A stretch of DNA of 33,093 nucleotides from Bacteroidota bacterium. Lineage in GTDB: Bacteria > Bacteroidota > Bacteroidia > Bacteroidales > B39-G9. A model generated the notes under the pieces. It was not told the DNA's origin. It did no database searches and was given only the letters and a program-made list of their open reading frames with translations. The stretch is taken from contig JADFUR010000105.1 in assembly GCA_015222055.1 (NCBI GenBank), positions 1 to 33,093 on the forward strand. Direction: 5' to 3'. This document shows positions 1-8,483 of the stretch, one piece after another (position 1 is the first letter of the stretch; each line of letters starts with the position of its first letter). The translations under genes were made by a program, and so were the position numbers.

Positions 1-205
1 CCCATTAATTTTATCGGGATAAAAATTTGTTTATGTAAACAACAAATCTGCTATACAAATTTATTTTTGAATAACCCTATTGTTATTTACTTAAAAAAAA
101 GAACATCACCATAAACATTTTTTTAAAAGCTTTTTGCTCTTTCCGATTTAAATAAGAAAGTTATAAATTTTAACAATATTTTTTAACACAATTTAAATTT
201 TAAAA

Positions 206-628
206 ATGAAAAAAATAATTTTATCATTAACAGTAATTTTTGCTGTTATACTATTTACAAATACACAAACAGTTAATGCACAAGTAAATACCGTTTGCGT
301 TTTCTCATGCCCTTCTTTAGAAAGTTACCATACTACCGATATAGTTAATTGGTGTTATGATTATGACGATGGGACTGCTGAGTATGGTTCTATTCCCCAT
401 GCATACATTAATACTCAAAACTCTTTCCCTAGACAAAAAAACAAACCAGGAACATTACACATTTATGTTGTTAATGAAATTAGTACAGGATGGTATATAC
501 TAGAAGGTGAGCAACATATTCATTTTACAGATGATAGTAAAATTAATGTAGTATTTCATTGGAAAAAAAAGCATAATCATGTTCCGGTTTTTCCTGAACC
601 AGATAAGAACCCAATAATTATACCATAA
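206..628 (+). CDS. Small secreted protein of unknown function
   Basis: 140 residues. A typical signal peptide is visible: Lys-Lys after the start, a hydrophobic stretch to about residue 20, then a VNAQ-type cleavage region near 23-26. The mature part is about 115 residues with a CVFSC motif just after the cleavage site and a third Cys in NWCYDYDDG, so a disulfide is possible if exported. It is rich in aromatic residues and His, with a His/Lys cluster (KKKHNH) near residue 120 and a Pro-rich tail ending IIIP. There is no T9SS sorting domain. I do not recognise the family. It lies upstream of a T9SS cargo gene in the same direction but is separated from it by a terminator-like hairpin, so the two are probably separate transcripts. 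The coding call rests on the clean signal peptide and intact frame. Confidence 0.7.
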   Translation: MKKIILSLTVIFAVILFTNTQTVNAQVNTVCVFSCPSLESYHTTDIVNWCYDYDDGTAEYGSIPHAYINTQNSFPRQKNKPGTLHIYVVNEISTGWYILEGEQHIHFTDDSKINVVFHWKKKHNHVPVFPEPDKNPIIIP

Positions 629-631
629 TCT

Positions 632-663
632 ATTGTTCTGTTTTAATTTAAAATTAGAACAAT
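632..663 (+). repeat. Inverted repeat just after the stop codon
   Basis: ATTGTTCT at 632-639 is perfectly complementary to AGAACAAT at 656-663, leaving a 16-base AT-only interior apart from one G. It starts 4 bases after the stop of the small secreted protein. There is no T-run after it, so it may be an mRNA 3' end stabiliser or chance AT-rich pairing rather than a terminator. Confidence 0.35.
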
Positions 664-678
664 TATAAATAAAAATAT

Positions 679-729
679 GTCGTCTTGTGAAATTTAATAA
701 CTTGTTATTCAGGCAAGACGGCATTTTTT
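679..729 (+). terminator. Probable intrinsic terminator
   Basis: GTCGTCTTG (679-687) pairs with CAAGACGGC (714-722), nine pairs including one G-U, around a 26-base AT-rich loop. A run of six T follows at 724-729. The stem is GC-rich against the local background. It ends 25 bases before the next gene and should separate the small secreted protein from the T9SS cargo gene. Confidence 0.65.
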
Positions 730-754
730 AAATTACAAGCAAAAAAACTAAAAA

Positions 755-3181
755 ATGAAAAAAACAATATCTTCAATACTTCTTTTAATATCCTTAGTGC
801 CTTTATTTAACAATGTTAATGCACAGGAAGAAATCAAAATTTTAAAAAAAGAAAACTCAAAAATAAAACCCTTAATAAAAGCATTTATTAAGTATAATAA
901 TAACGATAGTATTTATACTATTATTGATAATAAAAATTATTTACTTCAAAATAATCATGAAAATAAAACTAAAACCAAAAAAGACACAAACGATGTTGAT
1001 TTGACATTAATATTCGATATGCCTTATCCTATTATTTTTATGGCTAGTAATGATACTGCCTATGGTTTGGGATTTGATTTTCAAAATCCATATACAGCAA
1101 AAATAAAAGTGCAGGCAGATACTTATAAAATTTTTACAAACTTTGATTTAGATCGTTCTAAAAATAGGATACCCACAAGAACTATTTTAAAAGAAAATAT
1201 TTTAATCGATTCAATAAACGATACTTTATATATTAATTCATCAGAAGCTAATCATATTGTTTTATATAAAGGCCTTGATGAAAATGGAAATTTAATTTGC
1301 GATAATATTAATTCTTATAGATTTTTTGCCCTCAAATTTCATTTCCCTTATTGTTCTTATATATTTCAATACATTGGCTATGGGTATAATGGTTTTTACA
1401 TATCAGACATGATAGATTCTTCATGTTTATATTGCTCAGAAACATTACACAATGTAGATACAGACATTACATTATTAAATCTTAATCACCCTGTAATAAC
1501 AGAAATAAATCAGGACGTATTAGAATTAATTAATTCCCCTGATGTATATACAAAACAATATGTTGAAATAAATCAACCTGCAAATAATGATAATAAGGAT
1601 CTTTATTTAGGGTATCTTTCCCTTGATAACGAATCTTCCTTGCAGTATTACATTTCAGACACAGTATGTTTTTCAGAACAAAACAAACAACTTATTAAAC
1701 TTTATTTAACGCCTGATTTTAATTCACTTTTTACTTATGCATTTTTTTCGGTTTATAAAGACAGTTATAATTATAATATTTACAGAGTAGTAAACCACAG
1801 TGCAACAATTTTTGATTATCAGCATCCAACGTCAGATTTATATTTATCCCCTGCCGGAGACACCCTGATTCTTGGCAAAGGACTTATGTTTTTAAAAAAT
1901 CGATATCATAATAATCGATATGACGACATATACATAGACATTTCTCCGCACTTATTTTTTCAGATGAAAGATAATCATTACTCTGAATTTACGAGTTCTG
2001 TGTTTAATTTATACGACAGCACAAAAACTTTAATAAAATCAACCAACACGGGCTGGGATGTTACAAAAAATCTTGAAGTAGCTGCCGGTAAATATTGTGT
2101 TGAGTTTATCGACACAAGTTATTATGTGTCAGGAAAAAGAGGCAAGGCTACTATGTATAATTATTTTGATTTAAAGCACGAAGATGCTTTGCCCCCTGTT
2201 TTTAATGCCCTGCAAATACGAAACTCAAATAATAAACCCGTAGAAAAACTAAATACCAACGAAACAGGGACAATTCATTTTTCGTGTGCAGATACTTATT
2301 TTGGAGATTATAGAAGTCTATATTATAAATCAATATTAGCAGATTCAACAAAAGTTTATTTAAAACAATACGAGACAAGCGAATGGACAGAGATAAGCCC
2401 TGAAATAATTTGCGAAGATACAGTCGTATATGGCGGCTATTATTACAAAGCCATAATACCAAATAAGTTTACTGCCTTTAATTCATCAGCAATAGATTTA
2501 AAAATAGTATTTCAAGATTCGTCAGGTAATAAAACCGACTACACCCTAGAGCCTGCGGTTGCTGTTGGCAAATTTCAATGCCCTTATGATATGCCTGTTA
2601 CTGTTGCCGATTATTACGAAGTAAATCAGGACGACACTTTAACAGTAACAAACGAAAACAGCGTATTATCAAACGACGAAGGCGAAAAACCATTTATATT
2701 AACAGCAAAACTAATAAACGAACCGCAACACGGTACAATAAATTTTAATTCTGACGGTACTTTTGTGTATTATCCCGAGCAAGCTTATATTGGTACAGAC
2801 AGCCTTACATACAAAGCTATTAACGGAGATGAGATATATTCAATAGAACAAAAAATTGTTATTAATATAAAAAAATTCAATGCAATAAACGAAACACAAA
2901 TCACAAGTGCAGGCTTAAGTCAAAATTTCCCTAATCCTTTTTCAGGAAATACTTCAATAAGCTATGTGTTAGATAATAACAGTAAAGTTGAACTAACAAT
3001 ATATAATCAAACAGGGCAACATATAACAACCCTTGTAAAAGGTTATATTACCAAAGGAAAACATACAGTAACATGGCAAGGAACAGACAAATACGGAAAA
3101 GCCATACCAAGCGGAATATATTATTATAAATTAAAAACCGAAAATAAAGCAATATCAAAATCGGCAGTTTTTATAAAATAA
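755..3181 (+). CDS. Secreted T9SS cargo protein, type A sorting domain
   Basis: 808 residues. A signal peptide spans about 1-24 (Lys-Lys start, hydrophobic core, VNAQ cleavage region), so it goes through Sec to the periplasm. The last ~90 residues are a type IX secretion type A C-terminal sorting domain: LSQNFPNPFSGNTSISY, then VELTIYNQTGQ, then GKAIPSGIYYYKL, ending in SAVFIK. This is the FlgD-like Ig fold used for outer-membrane export and surface attachment. Before it, at about 613-705, is a bacterial Ig/cadherin-like module recognisable by DDTLTVTNENSVLSND, GTINFNSDGTFVYYP and GTDSLTYKA. Residues ~475-605 resemble another beta-sandwich. The long N-terminal half matches nothing I know and shows no protease or glycosidase motif. 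The likely role is a cell-surface or released adhesin or structural protein; the sorting domain is firm, the function is not. Confidence 0.9.
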   Translation: MKKTISSILLLISLVPLFNNVNAQEEIKILKKENSKIKPLIKAFIKYNNNDSIYTIIDNKNYLLQNNHENKTKTKKDTNDVDLTLIFDMPYPIIFMASNDTAYGLGFDFQNPYTAKIKVQADTYKIFTNFDLDRSKNRIPTRTILKENILIDSINDTLYINSSEANHIVLYKGLDENGNLICDNINSYRFFALKFHFPYCSYIFQYIGYGYNGFYISDMIDSSCLYCSETLHNVDTDITLLNLNHPVITEINQDVLELINSPDVYTKQYVEINQPANNDNKDLYLGYLSLDNESSLQYYISDTVCFSEQNKQLIKLYLTPDFNSLFTYAFFSVYKDSYNYNIYRVVNHSATIFDYQHPTSDLYLSPAGDTLILGKGLMFLKNRYHNNRYDDIYIDISPHLFFQMKDNHYSEFTSSVFNLYDSTKTLIKSTNTGWDVTKNLEVAAGKYCVEFIDTSYYVSGKRGKATMYNYFDLKHEDALPPVFNALQIRNSNNKPVEKLNTNETGTIHFSCADTYFGDYRSLYYKSILADSTKVYLKQYETSEWTEISPEIICEDTVVYGGYYYKAIIPNKFTAFNSSAIDLKIVFQDSSGNKTDYTLEPAVAVGKFQCPYDMPVTVADYYEVNQDDTLTVTNENSVLSNDEGEKPFILTAKLINEPQHGTINFNSDGTFVYYPEQAYIGTDSLTYKAINGDEIYSIEQKIVINIKKFNAINETQITSAGLSQNFPNPFSGNTSISYVLDNNSKVELTIYNQTGQHITTLVKGYITKGKHTVTWQGTDKYGKAIPSGIYYYKLKTENKAISKSAVFIK

Positions 3182-3215
3182 AAATATGAGACAGCCCTTT
3201 ATCAGGTTATTTTGT

Positions 3216-3301
3216 ACTAAACCCGCAAGGTTTCTGTTATTAATTTTCCTAATTAAAAAATTAAACCATTAATAAATTTCAAGCCAAACCTTGCGGGTTT
3301 T
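3216..3301 (+). repeat. Palindromic intergenic repeat, copy A
   Basis: AAACCCGCAAGGTTT at 3219-3233 is an exact 15-base match to the complement of AAACCTTGCGGGTTT at 3286-3300. Inside it TTATTAAT (3237-3244) pairs with ATTAATAA (3268-3275), giving a two-storey hairpin. The 3' arm runs into TTTTT, so this copy could also terminate the upstream T9SS cargo transcript, which ends 35 bases earlier. Copies B to E are related. Confidence 0.8.
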
Positions 3302-3307
3302 TGAAAA

Positions 3308-3407
3308 TTGAAAACCTCAAATTAATTGGGACTAAACCCGCAAGGTTTCTGTTATTAATAGAAAAACAGTTAAGTGGCTATAAATTGAAGCAAACCTTGT
3401 GATTTTT
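3308..3407 (+). repeat. Palindromic intergenic repeat, copy B
   Basis: The 5' arm AAACCCGCAAGGTTT (3334-3348) is identical to copy A and continues into CTGTTATTAATAGAAA. The 3' arm AAACCTTGTGATTTT (3392-3406) is diverged. The upstream flank TTGAAAACCT (3308-3317) recurs exactly 23 bases before the same motif in copy D (8484), so the repeated unit is larger than the hairpin. The interior CAGTTAAGTGGCTATAAA resembles a module in copy D. The rest of the 3182-3531 gap holds nothing else that I can identify. Confidence 0.75.
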
Positions 3408-3531
3408 TTAAAACATACTAGCATTAAATTATCTCATTCAAATTTACTCGCCGAATGTTAATATATCTAGAAATTTCTTAAACATCTTTAAAAAAAATAT
3501 TACCTTTATTTTTATTTTTATATTTCAAAAC

Positions 3532-4737
3532 ATGCGAACTATTAACAACTATTTTTTATTACTAATAATCTTATTTGCATCAGCATGCTCAACTAAGATT
3601 GAAAAAGATTCCGATAGCAATATATTTATTGCAAAAAGAGATACTTTTAAAGTTCTGATAAAAACAACCGGGGAGCTTCAGGCAGAAAATTACACAAAAA
3701 TTGTGTCACCTTCGGGCTTACTAAAAATTGATTTATATAATATAAAATTAATTGATATTGTACCCGAAGGAACTGTTGTCGATTCGGGTGATTATGTTGC
3801 GACTTTAGATATATCAGAAATTAATTCTAAATTAATTGATGCAGAATCTGAACTTTCAAAATTTGAAAACGAATATAAACAAACAAAAATTGACACAGCA
3901 ATAAGTCAAGGTAATTCACGGGTAAATTTAATAGATTTAAAAACAGAAACAGAAGAAAAACAAATAGCCTTAAAGCAATCAGAATACGAAACTCCTGCTA
4001 CTAAAAGACAGCTAGAATTAGATTATGAAAAATCTGAAAGAAAATATAAAAGGGAAATAATAAATTTTAAACTAAGAACAGAACAAGAAAACAATAAAGT
4101 AAAAATTGCTTTTGGAAAATTACAAAAGCAAAAAAAACGAAGAGATGAAATAATAAAAACTAAAGATGAATTTATTATTAAAGCTCCTAATAAAGGTATG
4201 GTAATTTATAAAAAAAACAGAGATGGCAGTAAAAGACAGATTGAATCTACAATAAGCCCTTGGGATCCTATTGTTGCATTGCTACCTGATTTAACGAAAA
4301 TGATATGTAAAACATATATAAACGAAATAGATATAAATAAAGTCTCGCCAAACCAAAAAGTAATTATTAATGTAGACGCATTTCCTGATAAAAAATATAC
4401 CGGAAAAATTTTATCTGTTGCAAATATTGGAGAGAATATACAGGGTTCATCAATAAAAGCCTTTGAAGTTTTAATAAAATTAATTCAAATTGATTCATTA
4501 TTAAAACCTGCTATGACAACAAGTAACACCATTATTTCAAAAACCGTAAACAATGTAATATCTATACCTATTGATGCAATATTTTATAAAAACAATATTA
4601 AATGCGTTTATAAAAAAAACAAAAAATCAATTGTTAAAACAAAAATTGAAACTGGTATTACAAACGAAGACTTTATTATTGTTGAAAAAGGAATTAAACA
4701 TGGTGATAAAATATTGTTATATGAGCCGGATGTTTAA
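3532..4737 (+). CDS. Periplasmic adaptor lipoprotein, MacA/HlyD family
   Basis: 401 residues. The N-terminus has a lipoprotein signal with FASAC and Cys19 as the probable acylation site. Then comes a lipoyl/barrel-sandwich half (about 45-95, with a VPEGTVVDSGDYVATLD motif), a Lys/Glu-rich coiled-coil hairpin at roughly 100-205, the return barrel half (DEFIIKAPNKGMVIY, about 215-235), a beta-barrel domain (about 255-345) and a membrane-proximal domain ending ILLYEPDV. This order is that of membrane-fusion proteins, which link an inner-membrane transporter to a TolC channel. The permease and TolC-like genes follow in the same direction, supporting a MacA-like role in export of an unknown substrate. 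The adaptor-permease gap of 267 bp is unusually long and holds no gene. Confidence 0.9.
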   Translation: MRTINNYFLLLIILFASACSTKIEKDSDSNIFIAKRDTFKVLIKTTGELQAENYTKIVSPSGLLKIDLYNIKLIDIVPEGTVVDSGDYVATLDISEINSKLIDAESELSKFENEYKQTKIDTAISQGNSRVNLIDLKTETEEKQIALKQSEYETPATKRQLELDYEKSERKYKREIINFKLRTEQENNKVKIAFGKLQKQKKRRDEIIKTKDEFIIKAPNKGMVIYKKNRDGSKRQIESTISPWDPIVALLPDLTKMICKTYINEIDINKVSPNQKVIINVDAFPDKKYTGKILSVANIGENIQGSSIKAFEVLIKLIQIDSLLKPAMTTSNTIISKTVNNVISIPIDAIFYKNNIKCVYKKNKKSIVKTKIETGITNEDFIIVEKGIKHGDKILLYEPDV

Positions 4738-4873
4738 AGGGGAGGAAGAGATAAAAGATAAAAGAAAAGATATCATTAAAAAAAAGGAGAAAATCAAATT
4801 TTTGGCTAAAAATAAAAGGATGTTAAAAAAAATAAAAAAAAATAATTTGGGAATACTTTTTACTTGCTTTTTC

Positions 4874-4934
4874 CCTTTATACTTTAGCCTTTATACTTTA
4901 GCCTTTAGCCTTTATACTTTAGCCTTTAGCCTTA
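4874..4934 (+). repeat. Seven-base tandem repeat in the adaptor-permease gap
   Basis: Eight complete 7-base units plus a partial one. The units are CCTTTAT, ACTTTAG, CCTTTAT, ACTTTAG, CCTTTAG, CCTTTAT, ACTTTAG, CCTTTAG, then CCTTA; consensus (C/A)CTTTA(G/T). The array ends 70 bases before the permease start. Most of the 4738-5004 gap is low-complexity A/T and purine-rich sequence without a convincing gene; a reading frame running in from inside the adaptor gene is an overlap artefact. Confidence 0.85.
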
Positions 4935-5004
4935 AAAAGTATCAAAGCAACAAATTTGATTACTCCCTTAAATTATGACAAAAGCATATTATCAATAAAG
5001 GTAT

Positions 5005-6318
5005 ATGACGAAATATAATAATATATTCTGGGGTTTAGAAGCACCTTTTGAATCAATAAAATCAAATAAGCTACGCAGCTTCCTCACAACACTCGGCGTT
5101 ATTTTTGGCGTTGCATCTGTAATAACTATGATGGCTGTGGGTAAAGGCACACAAAAAGAGATACTGGAACAAATTGTTGTTATTGGTGCAAAAAATATTA
5201 TTATTGAACCAATAGAAAAAAATGAAAACCAACAAAATAAAAAAGAATCTGATTATAATTCTGCGTCTTCCAATAAATTAAATTTGAATGATATTGCATC
5301 ATTTAAAAATATTGTTCATACAATTTCTTTAATAAGCCCTTATTCATCTAATTTATCAGATATTATTTATGAAGGCAGAAATACAAAAGGAATAATTGCA
5401 GGTGTAAATAATGATTATTTCAAAATTTTTAATCTTTCAATAAAAGGAAAACTTTTTAATAAACAACACACAACATATGCCAATCCTGTTTGTTTGATTG
5501 CTCATGAGTTACAAAAAAAACTGTTTTATGACAGAAATCCTTTAGGACGGTATATAAAAGTAAATAATATTTGGTACAAAATTATTGGAATTGTTGACAA
5601 TTCAAATTTTAATCACGTTAGCGATATAAATATTGATTTTTTAAAGAATAAAAACACCGTTTATGTACCAATAAAAACTTATGAATTACGAAATAATAAA
5701 AATTTATTAAGCTTTTCTGATAAGTCAAAGAAATCAAAAAATGAAACAAATAAACAATTGTTTTTTAATAAAAATCATATAAATAAAATATTCATTCAGG
5801 TAAACGAAATAAATGACCTCTATTTTACCAGTAAGCTAATAAGTAGAATAATTAACAGAAAATATAATGGCAAAAACTTCAATATTATAGTCCCTCTGGA
5901 AATATTAAAACAGCACGAAAAAACAAAAAGGCTTTTTAGTATTGTACTTGGTATAATTGCAGGAATTTCACTTCTGGTAGGAGGAATTGGTATAATGAAT
6001 ATTATGTTGGCTTCTGTTTATGAACGAATAAATGAAATCGGCATAAGAATGGCAGTAGGAGCTAATAAAATTGATATAATATCACAATTTGTTATTGAAG
6101 CAACTTTAATTTGTTCGGTAGGTGGCATTACGGGAATAATTTTGGGTGTTATTATGGCAAAATCTATTACTTTTTTTACAGGAATTACAACTGTTATCAC
6201 TCTTTACTCAATAATAATTTCATTCTCAATTTCAATTTTAGTAGGAATATTTTTTGGCTACTCACCAGCAAAAAAAGCCGCTAAACAAAATCCTGTTTTA
6301 TCTTTACGACATGAATAA
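5005..6318 (+). CDS. ABC transporter permease, MacB/FtsX type, no ATPase domain
   Basis: 437 residues. An N-terminal segment with the typical AFESIKSNKLR-like approach (here PFESIKSNKLRSFLTTLGV) leads into the first membrane helix (about 21-45, with GVIFGVASVITMMAVGKGT). A long periplasmic MacB-core-like domain follows (about 50-305), then three C-terminal helices of the FtsX domain (about 311-335, 362-388, 395-425) including NIMLASVYERINEIGIRMAVGA. The ABC ATPase fused to the N-terminus in proteobacterial MacB is absent, and no separate ATPase gene lies beside it, although Bacteroidota operons of this kind usually carry one. A partner ATPase elsewhere must be assumed. The downstream TolC-like gene overlaps the end by 8 bases, a sign of coupled translation. 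Confidence 0.9.
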   Translation: MTKYNNIFWGLEAPFESIKSNKLRSFLTTLGVIFGVASVITMMAVGKGTQKEILEQIVVIGAKNIIIEPIEKNENQQNKKESDYNSASSNKLNLNDIASFKNIVHTISLISPYSSNLSDIIYEGRNTKGIIAGVNNDYFKIFNLSIKGKLFNKQHTTYANPVCLIAHELQKKLFYDRNPLGRYIKVNNIWYKIIGIVDNSNFNHVSDINIDFLKNKNTVYVPIKTYELRNNKNLLSFSDKSKKSKNETNKQLFFNKNHINKIFIQVNEINDLYFTSKLISRIINRKYNGKNFNIIVPLEILKQHEKTKRLFSIVLGIIAGISLLVGGIGIMNIMLASVYERINEIGIRMAVGANKIDIISQFVIEATLICSVGGITGIILGVIMAKSITFFTGITTVITLYSIIISFSISILVGIFFGYSPAKKAAKQNPVLSLRHE

Positions 6319-7822
6319 AAAAAATCAATGTAATTACATAAACATTAAGAAACCTATAATAATTATAGTTCTAATCATAAGCACTTTAAGCCAAACATAT
6401 TGTCAAAAAAAAACAATAACGCTTACTCTTAAAAATTCTATTGAAACGGCATTGCAGCAATCTCCTGAATATTACATAATTAAACATCAATACTTATCAA
6501 AATATTGGAAATATAAATCTTTTAAATCAAGACTTTTACCATTTATTGATTTTCATTCAACACTTACCGATTTCAACCGGTCGATATCAAGAATAACCTT
6601 ACCTGACGGAAATGATGCATTTATAAACAGAAGTCTAAATAATTCATCGTGTAATCTTACAATAAATCAACAAATTTTTACAGGAGGTCGTTTTTTTATC
6701 AGCTCTGGCTTACAAAAAATAGATTTGCTGGGTGATAGCACCATTACTAGCTTTTTATCTTCTCCTGTAAACATAGGTTTCACACAACCAATATTTAGCT
6801 ATAATTCTTTTAAATGGGAGAAAAAAATTGAACCAGTTGAATATGAAGAGGCAAAAAGACAATTTGTAGCCGAGCACGAAGAAATTGCAATGTTGGCAAT
6901 TACACATTTTTTTAATTACGCATTAGCACAACTTAATTATGAAATAGAAACAATTAATTATAATAACAATGATACCTTATATAAAATTGGTCAAGGAAGA
7001 TATAGGATGGGAACTATTGCTCAAGAAGAACTACTACAACTAGAATTAAATAATCTTAATTCAACATCTCAAATAAAACAAAGCAGGATTGATTTAGAAT
7101 CAAAAAAACAAAAATTAATTAACTTTTTAGGCTTGTCTAATGATGTTGAAATAATAATAATAATCCCAACAGATATGCCATTAACAAAAATTGATGCTGT
7201 AAATGCATTAAATTACTCATTACAAAACAACCCTGCTTCATTTAATTTTAAAAAACAAATTTTAAATGCCGAAAGCGACTTAGAAAAAGCCAGATTAAAA
7301 AAACATTTTAATGCAAACTTAACCGCAAGCTATGGTTTAACACAAACGTCAAAAAAATTAGATGATATCTACATAAACCCTCAAGATAAACAATCGGTAA
7401 GCTTAGGAATAGAAATACCTATACTTGATTGGGGAAACAACAAAATGAATTATGAAATGGCTAAAAGCAATTTAAATGTTACTAACCTAACAGTTAAAAA
7501 AAACAAACAAGAATTTAAACAGAATGTTATTATAGAAGTTTCAAAATTTAATATATTAAAAGAACAAATGATTATTGCAGCCAAATCAGATACAATTGCT
7601 AACTTAAAATATAAAATCTCAAGAAAAAGATATCTCTCAGGAAAAATCAGTATAATAGATTTGAATATATCATCTAGCGAAAAAGATATTGCAAAAAGGA
7701 ATAATCTTAACGTATTAAAAAGCTATTGGATGCAATATTATTATTTACGAGAATTGACATTATACGATTTTAAAAAGAATCAAAATCTTATTGAATTATA
7801 CGATTTTAAAAATTTGCAATAA
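6311..7822 (+). CDS. TolC-family outer-membrane efflux protein
   Basis: 503 residues from the ATG at 6311. I chose this start because it gives a clean signal peptide (basic start, hydrophobic IIIIVLIISTLS, cleavage near TYCQ) and overlaps the permease stop by 8 bases; a longer frame from 6254 would add 19 residues with no signal character. The first mature segment, ITLTLKNSIETALQQSPEY, is the usual start of the TolC/OEP repeat. Two long helical repeats follow, with LLQLELNNLNSTSQIKQSR (about 240-270) and a second repeat around SVSLGIEIPILDWGNNKMN (about 375-393), the typical beta-strand entry. It would form the outer-membrane channel for the adaptor and permease encoded just upstream. Confidence 0.9.
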   Translation: MNKKNQCNYINIKKPIIIIVLIISTLSQTYCQKKTITLTLKNSIETALQQSPEYYIIKHQYLSKYWKYKSFKSRLLPFIDFHSTLTDFNRSISRITLPDGNDAFINRSLNNSSCNLTINQQIFTGGRFFISSGLQKIDLLGDSTITSFLSSPVNIGFTQPIFSYNSFKWEKKIEPVEYEEAKRQFVAEHEEIAMLAITHFFNYALAQLNYEIETINYNNNDTLYKIGQGRYRMGTIAQEELLQLELNNLNSTSQIKQSRIDLESKKQKLINFLGLSNDVEIIIIIPTDMPLTKIDAVNALNYSLQNNPASFNFKKQILNAESDLEKARLKKHFNANLTASYGLTQTSKKLDDIYINPQDKQSVSLGIEIPILDWGNNKMNYEMAKSNLNVTNLTVKKNKQEFKQNVIIEVSKFNILKEQMIIAAKSDTIANLKYKISRKRYLSGKISIIDLNISSSEKDIAKRNNLNVLKSYWMQYYYLRELTLYDFKKNQNLIELYDFKNLQ

Positions 7823-7848
7823 ACTTTTGCAGATTATATTTACAGTGT

Positions 7849-7862
7849 AAAAATTGACGAAC
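7849..7862 (+). repeat. Left arm of a 14-base inverted repeat (mate at 8590-8603)
   Basis: AAAAATTGACGAAC here is the exact reverse complement of GTTCGTCAATTTTT at 8590-8603, inside repeat copy D. Directly after the left arm comes CTTGTGGGTTTTT (7868-7880), which looks like the tail of the palindromic-repeat 3' arm. The two arms bracket the small membrane-protein gene. This suggests repeat fragments inserted in opposite orientation; no transposase or target duplication is visible. Confidence 0.5.
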
Positions 7863-7924
7863 TAATACTTGTGGGTTTTTAAAAATAAAGGATATTGTTT
7901 TATAGTAGCTGGTTTAAAAACTTT

Positions 7925-8134
7925 CGTCATTGCCTTTAGATTAGCAAAGTATTTAAAGCTCATCGCGAGCGATAGCGAAGCAATCCCATAAAAATAGTTG
8001 GGAGATTATTTGATCAGCAGCTAGCTTATAAAAGCTCGCCGTTCCGATACGCCGACTGGCGAAGGAGCATTCCCTGAATTATACGAAACAACAATTAAAG
8101 TACCTACTCCTTAACAGGCAATTAAATCTCCCAA
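7925..8134 (+). repeat. Degenerate palindromic repeat region
   Basis: CGTCATTGC (7925-7933) is followed, after an intervening stretch, by CATCGCGAGCGATAGCGAAG (7961-7980) and CAATCCCA. This phrase resembles dispersed GTCATTGCGAGCGA-type repeats I know from Bacteroidota genomes (from memory). TTGGGAGATT (7998-8007) has an exact inverted partner AATCTCCCAA at 8125-8134. Between them GCTCGCC (8034-8040) can fold with GGCGA and GAGC. This accounts for most of the 7823-8187 gap, and I see no gene in it. Confidence 0.55.
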
Positions 8135-8187
8135 ATAATTGACTTTCAAATTTTTATTTCTGTATTAACTTATATATTTTTACATTT

Positions 8188-8370
8188 ATGAAAAATAATG
8201 ATAAGTGGTTTAATATTTTAATGTTAGTTGATATCTTAATATTTATACTTCCTCCTGTTGGAATTTATGGCATTATTAAAAATAACAACATTTCTTTAGC
8301 AAAAAAAACTCCTTTAATAGGTATTGCAACAATAAATTTAATGTGCATTTTAGCCTATATTATATTTTGA
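8188..8370 (+). CDS. Small two-helix membrane protein, hypothetical
   Basis: 60 residues. Two hydrophobic segments (about 8-28, with PPVGIYGII, and about 41-60) are joined by a short loop with NNNISLAKKTP, so it would be a hairpin inner-membrane protein with a short basic start. I recognise no family by name. It stands alone between repeat-rich stretches, with no clear ribosome binding site and no canonical promoter. The clean amphipathic layout argues for a real gene, but a chance frame in AT-rich DNA remains possible. Confidence 0.5.
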   Translation: MKNNDKWFNILMLVDILIFILPPVGIYGIIKNNNISLAKKTPLIGIATINLMCILAYIIF

Positions 8371-8410
8371 ACGGAATATTTATTCTTCATTATTTATTAA
8401 AAAAACAATC

Positions 8411-8445
8411 TATTAATAAATTTTAGGACAAACCTTATGGGTTTT
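8411..8445 (+). repeat. Palindromic intergenic repeat, copy C (3' half only)
   Basis: ATTAATAAATTTTAGGAC followed by AAACCTTATGGGTTT (8430-8444) matches the right half of copy A (ATTAATAAATTTCAAGCC then AAACCTTGCGGGTTT) with a few changes. No matching left arm is visible upstream, so this is an orphan half. Confidence 0.65.
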
Positions 8446-8483
8446 GCAACTAATATTTAAAATTCCCTCGCGTCCAAAAAATC

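Noticed and set aside
500-724. Minus-strand frame opposite the small secreted protein and the terminator
   Set aside because: It runs antisense to the signal-peptide-bearing gene and covers the terminator hairpin; no start context or family resemblance.
4571-4978. 135-codon frame overlapping the end of the adaptor gene and running through the tandem repeat
   Set aside because: It is out of frame with the well-supported adaptor, is dominated by Lys/Leu/Phe from low-complexity AT sequence, and its tail simply translates the 7-base repeat.
6254-6310. Upstream ATG extending the TolC-like protein by 19 residues
   Set aside because: It would overlap the permease by 65 bases and bury the signal peptide behind a charged stretch; the ATG at 6311 gives a normal signal sequence.
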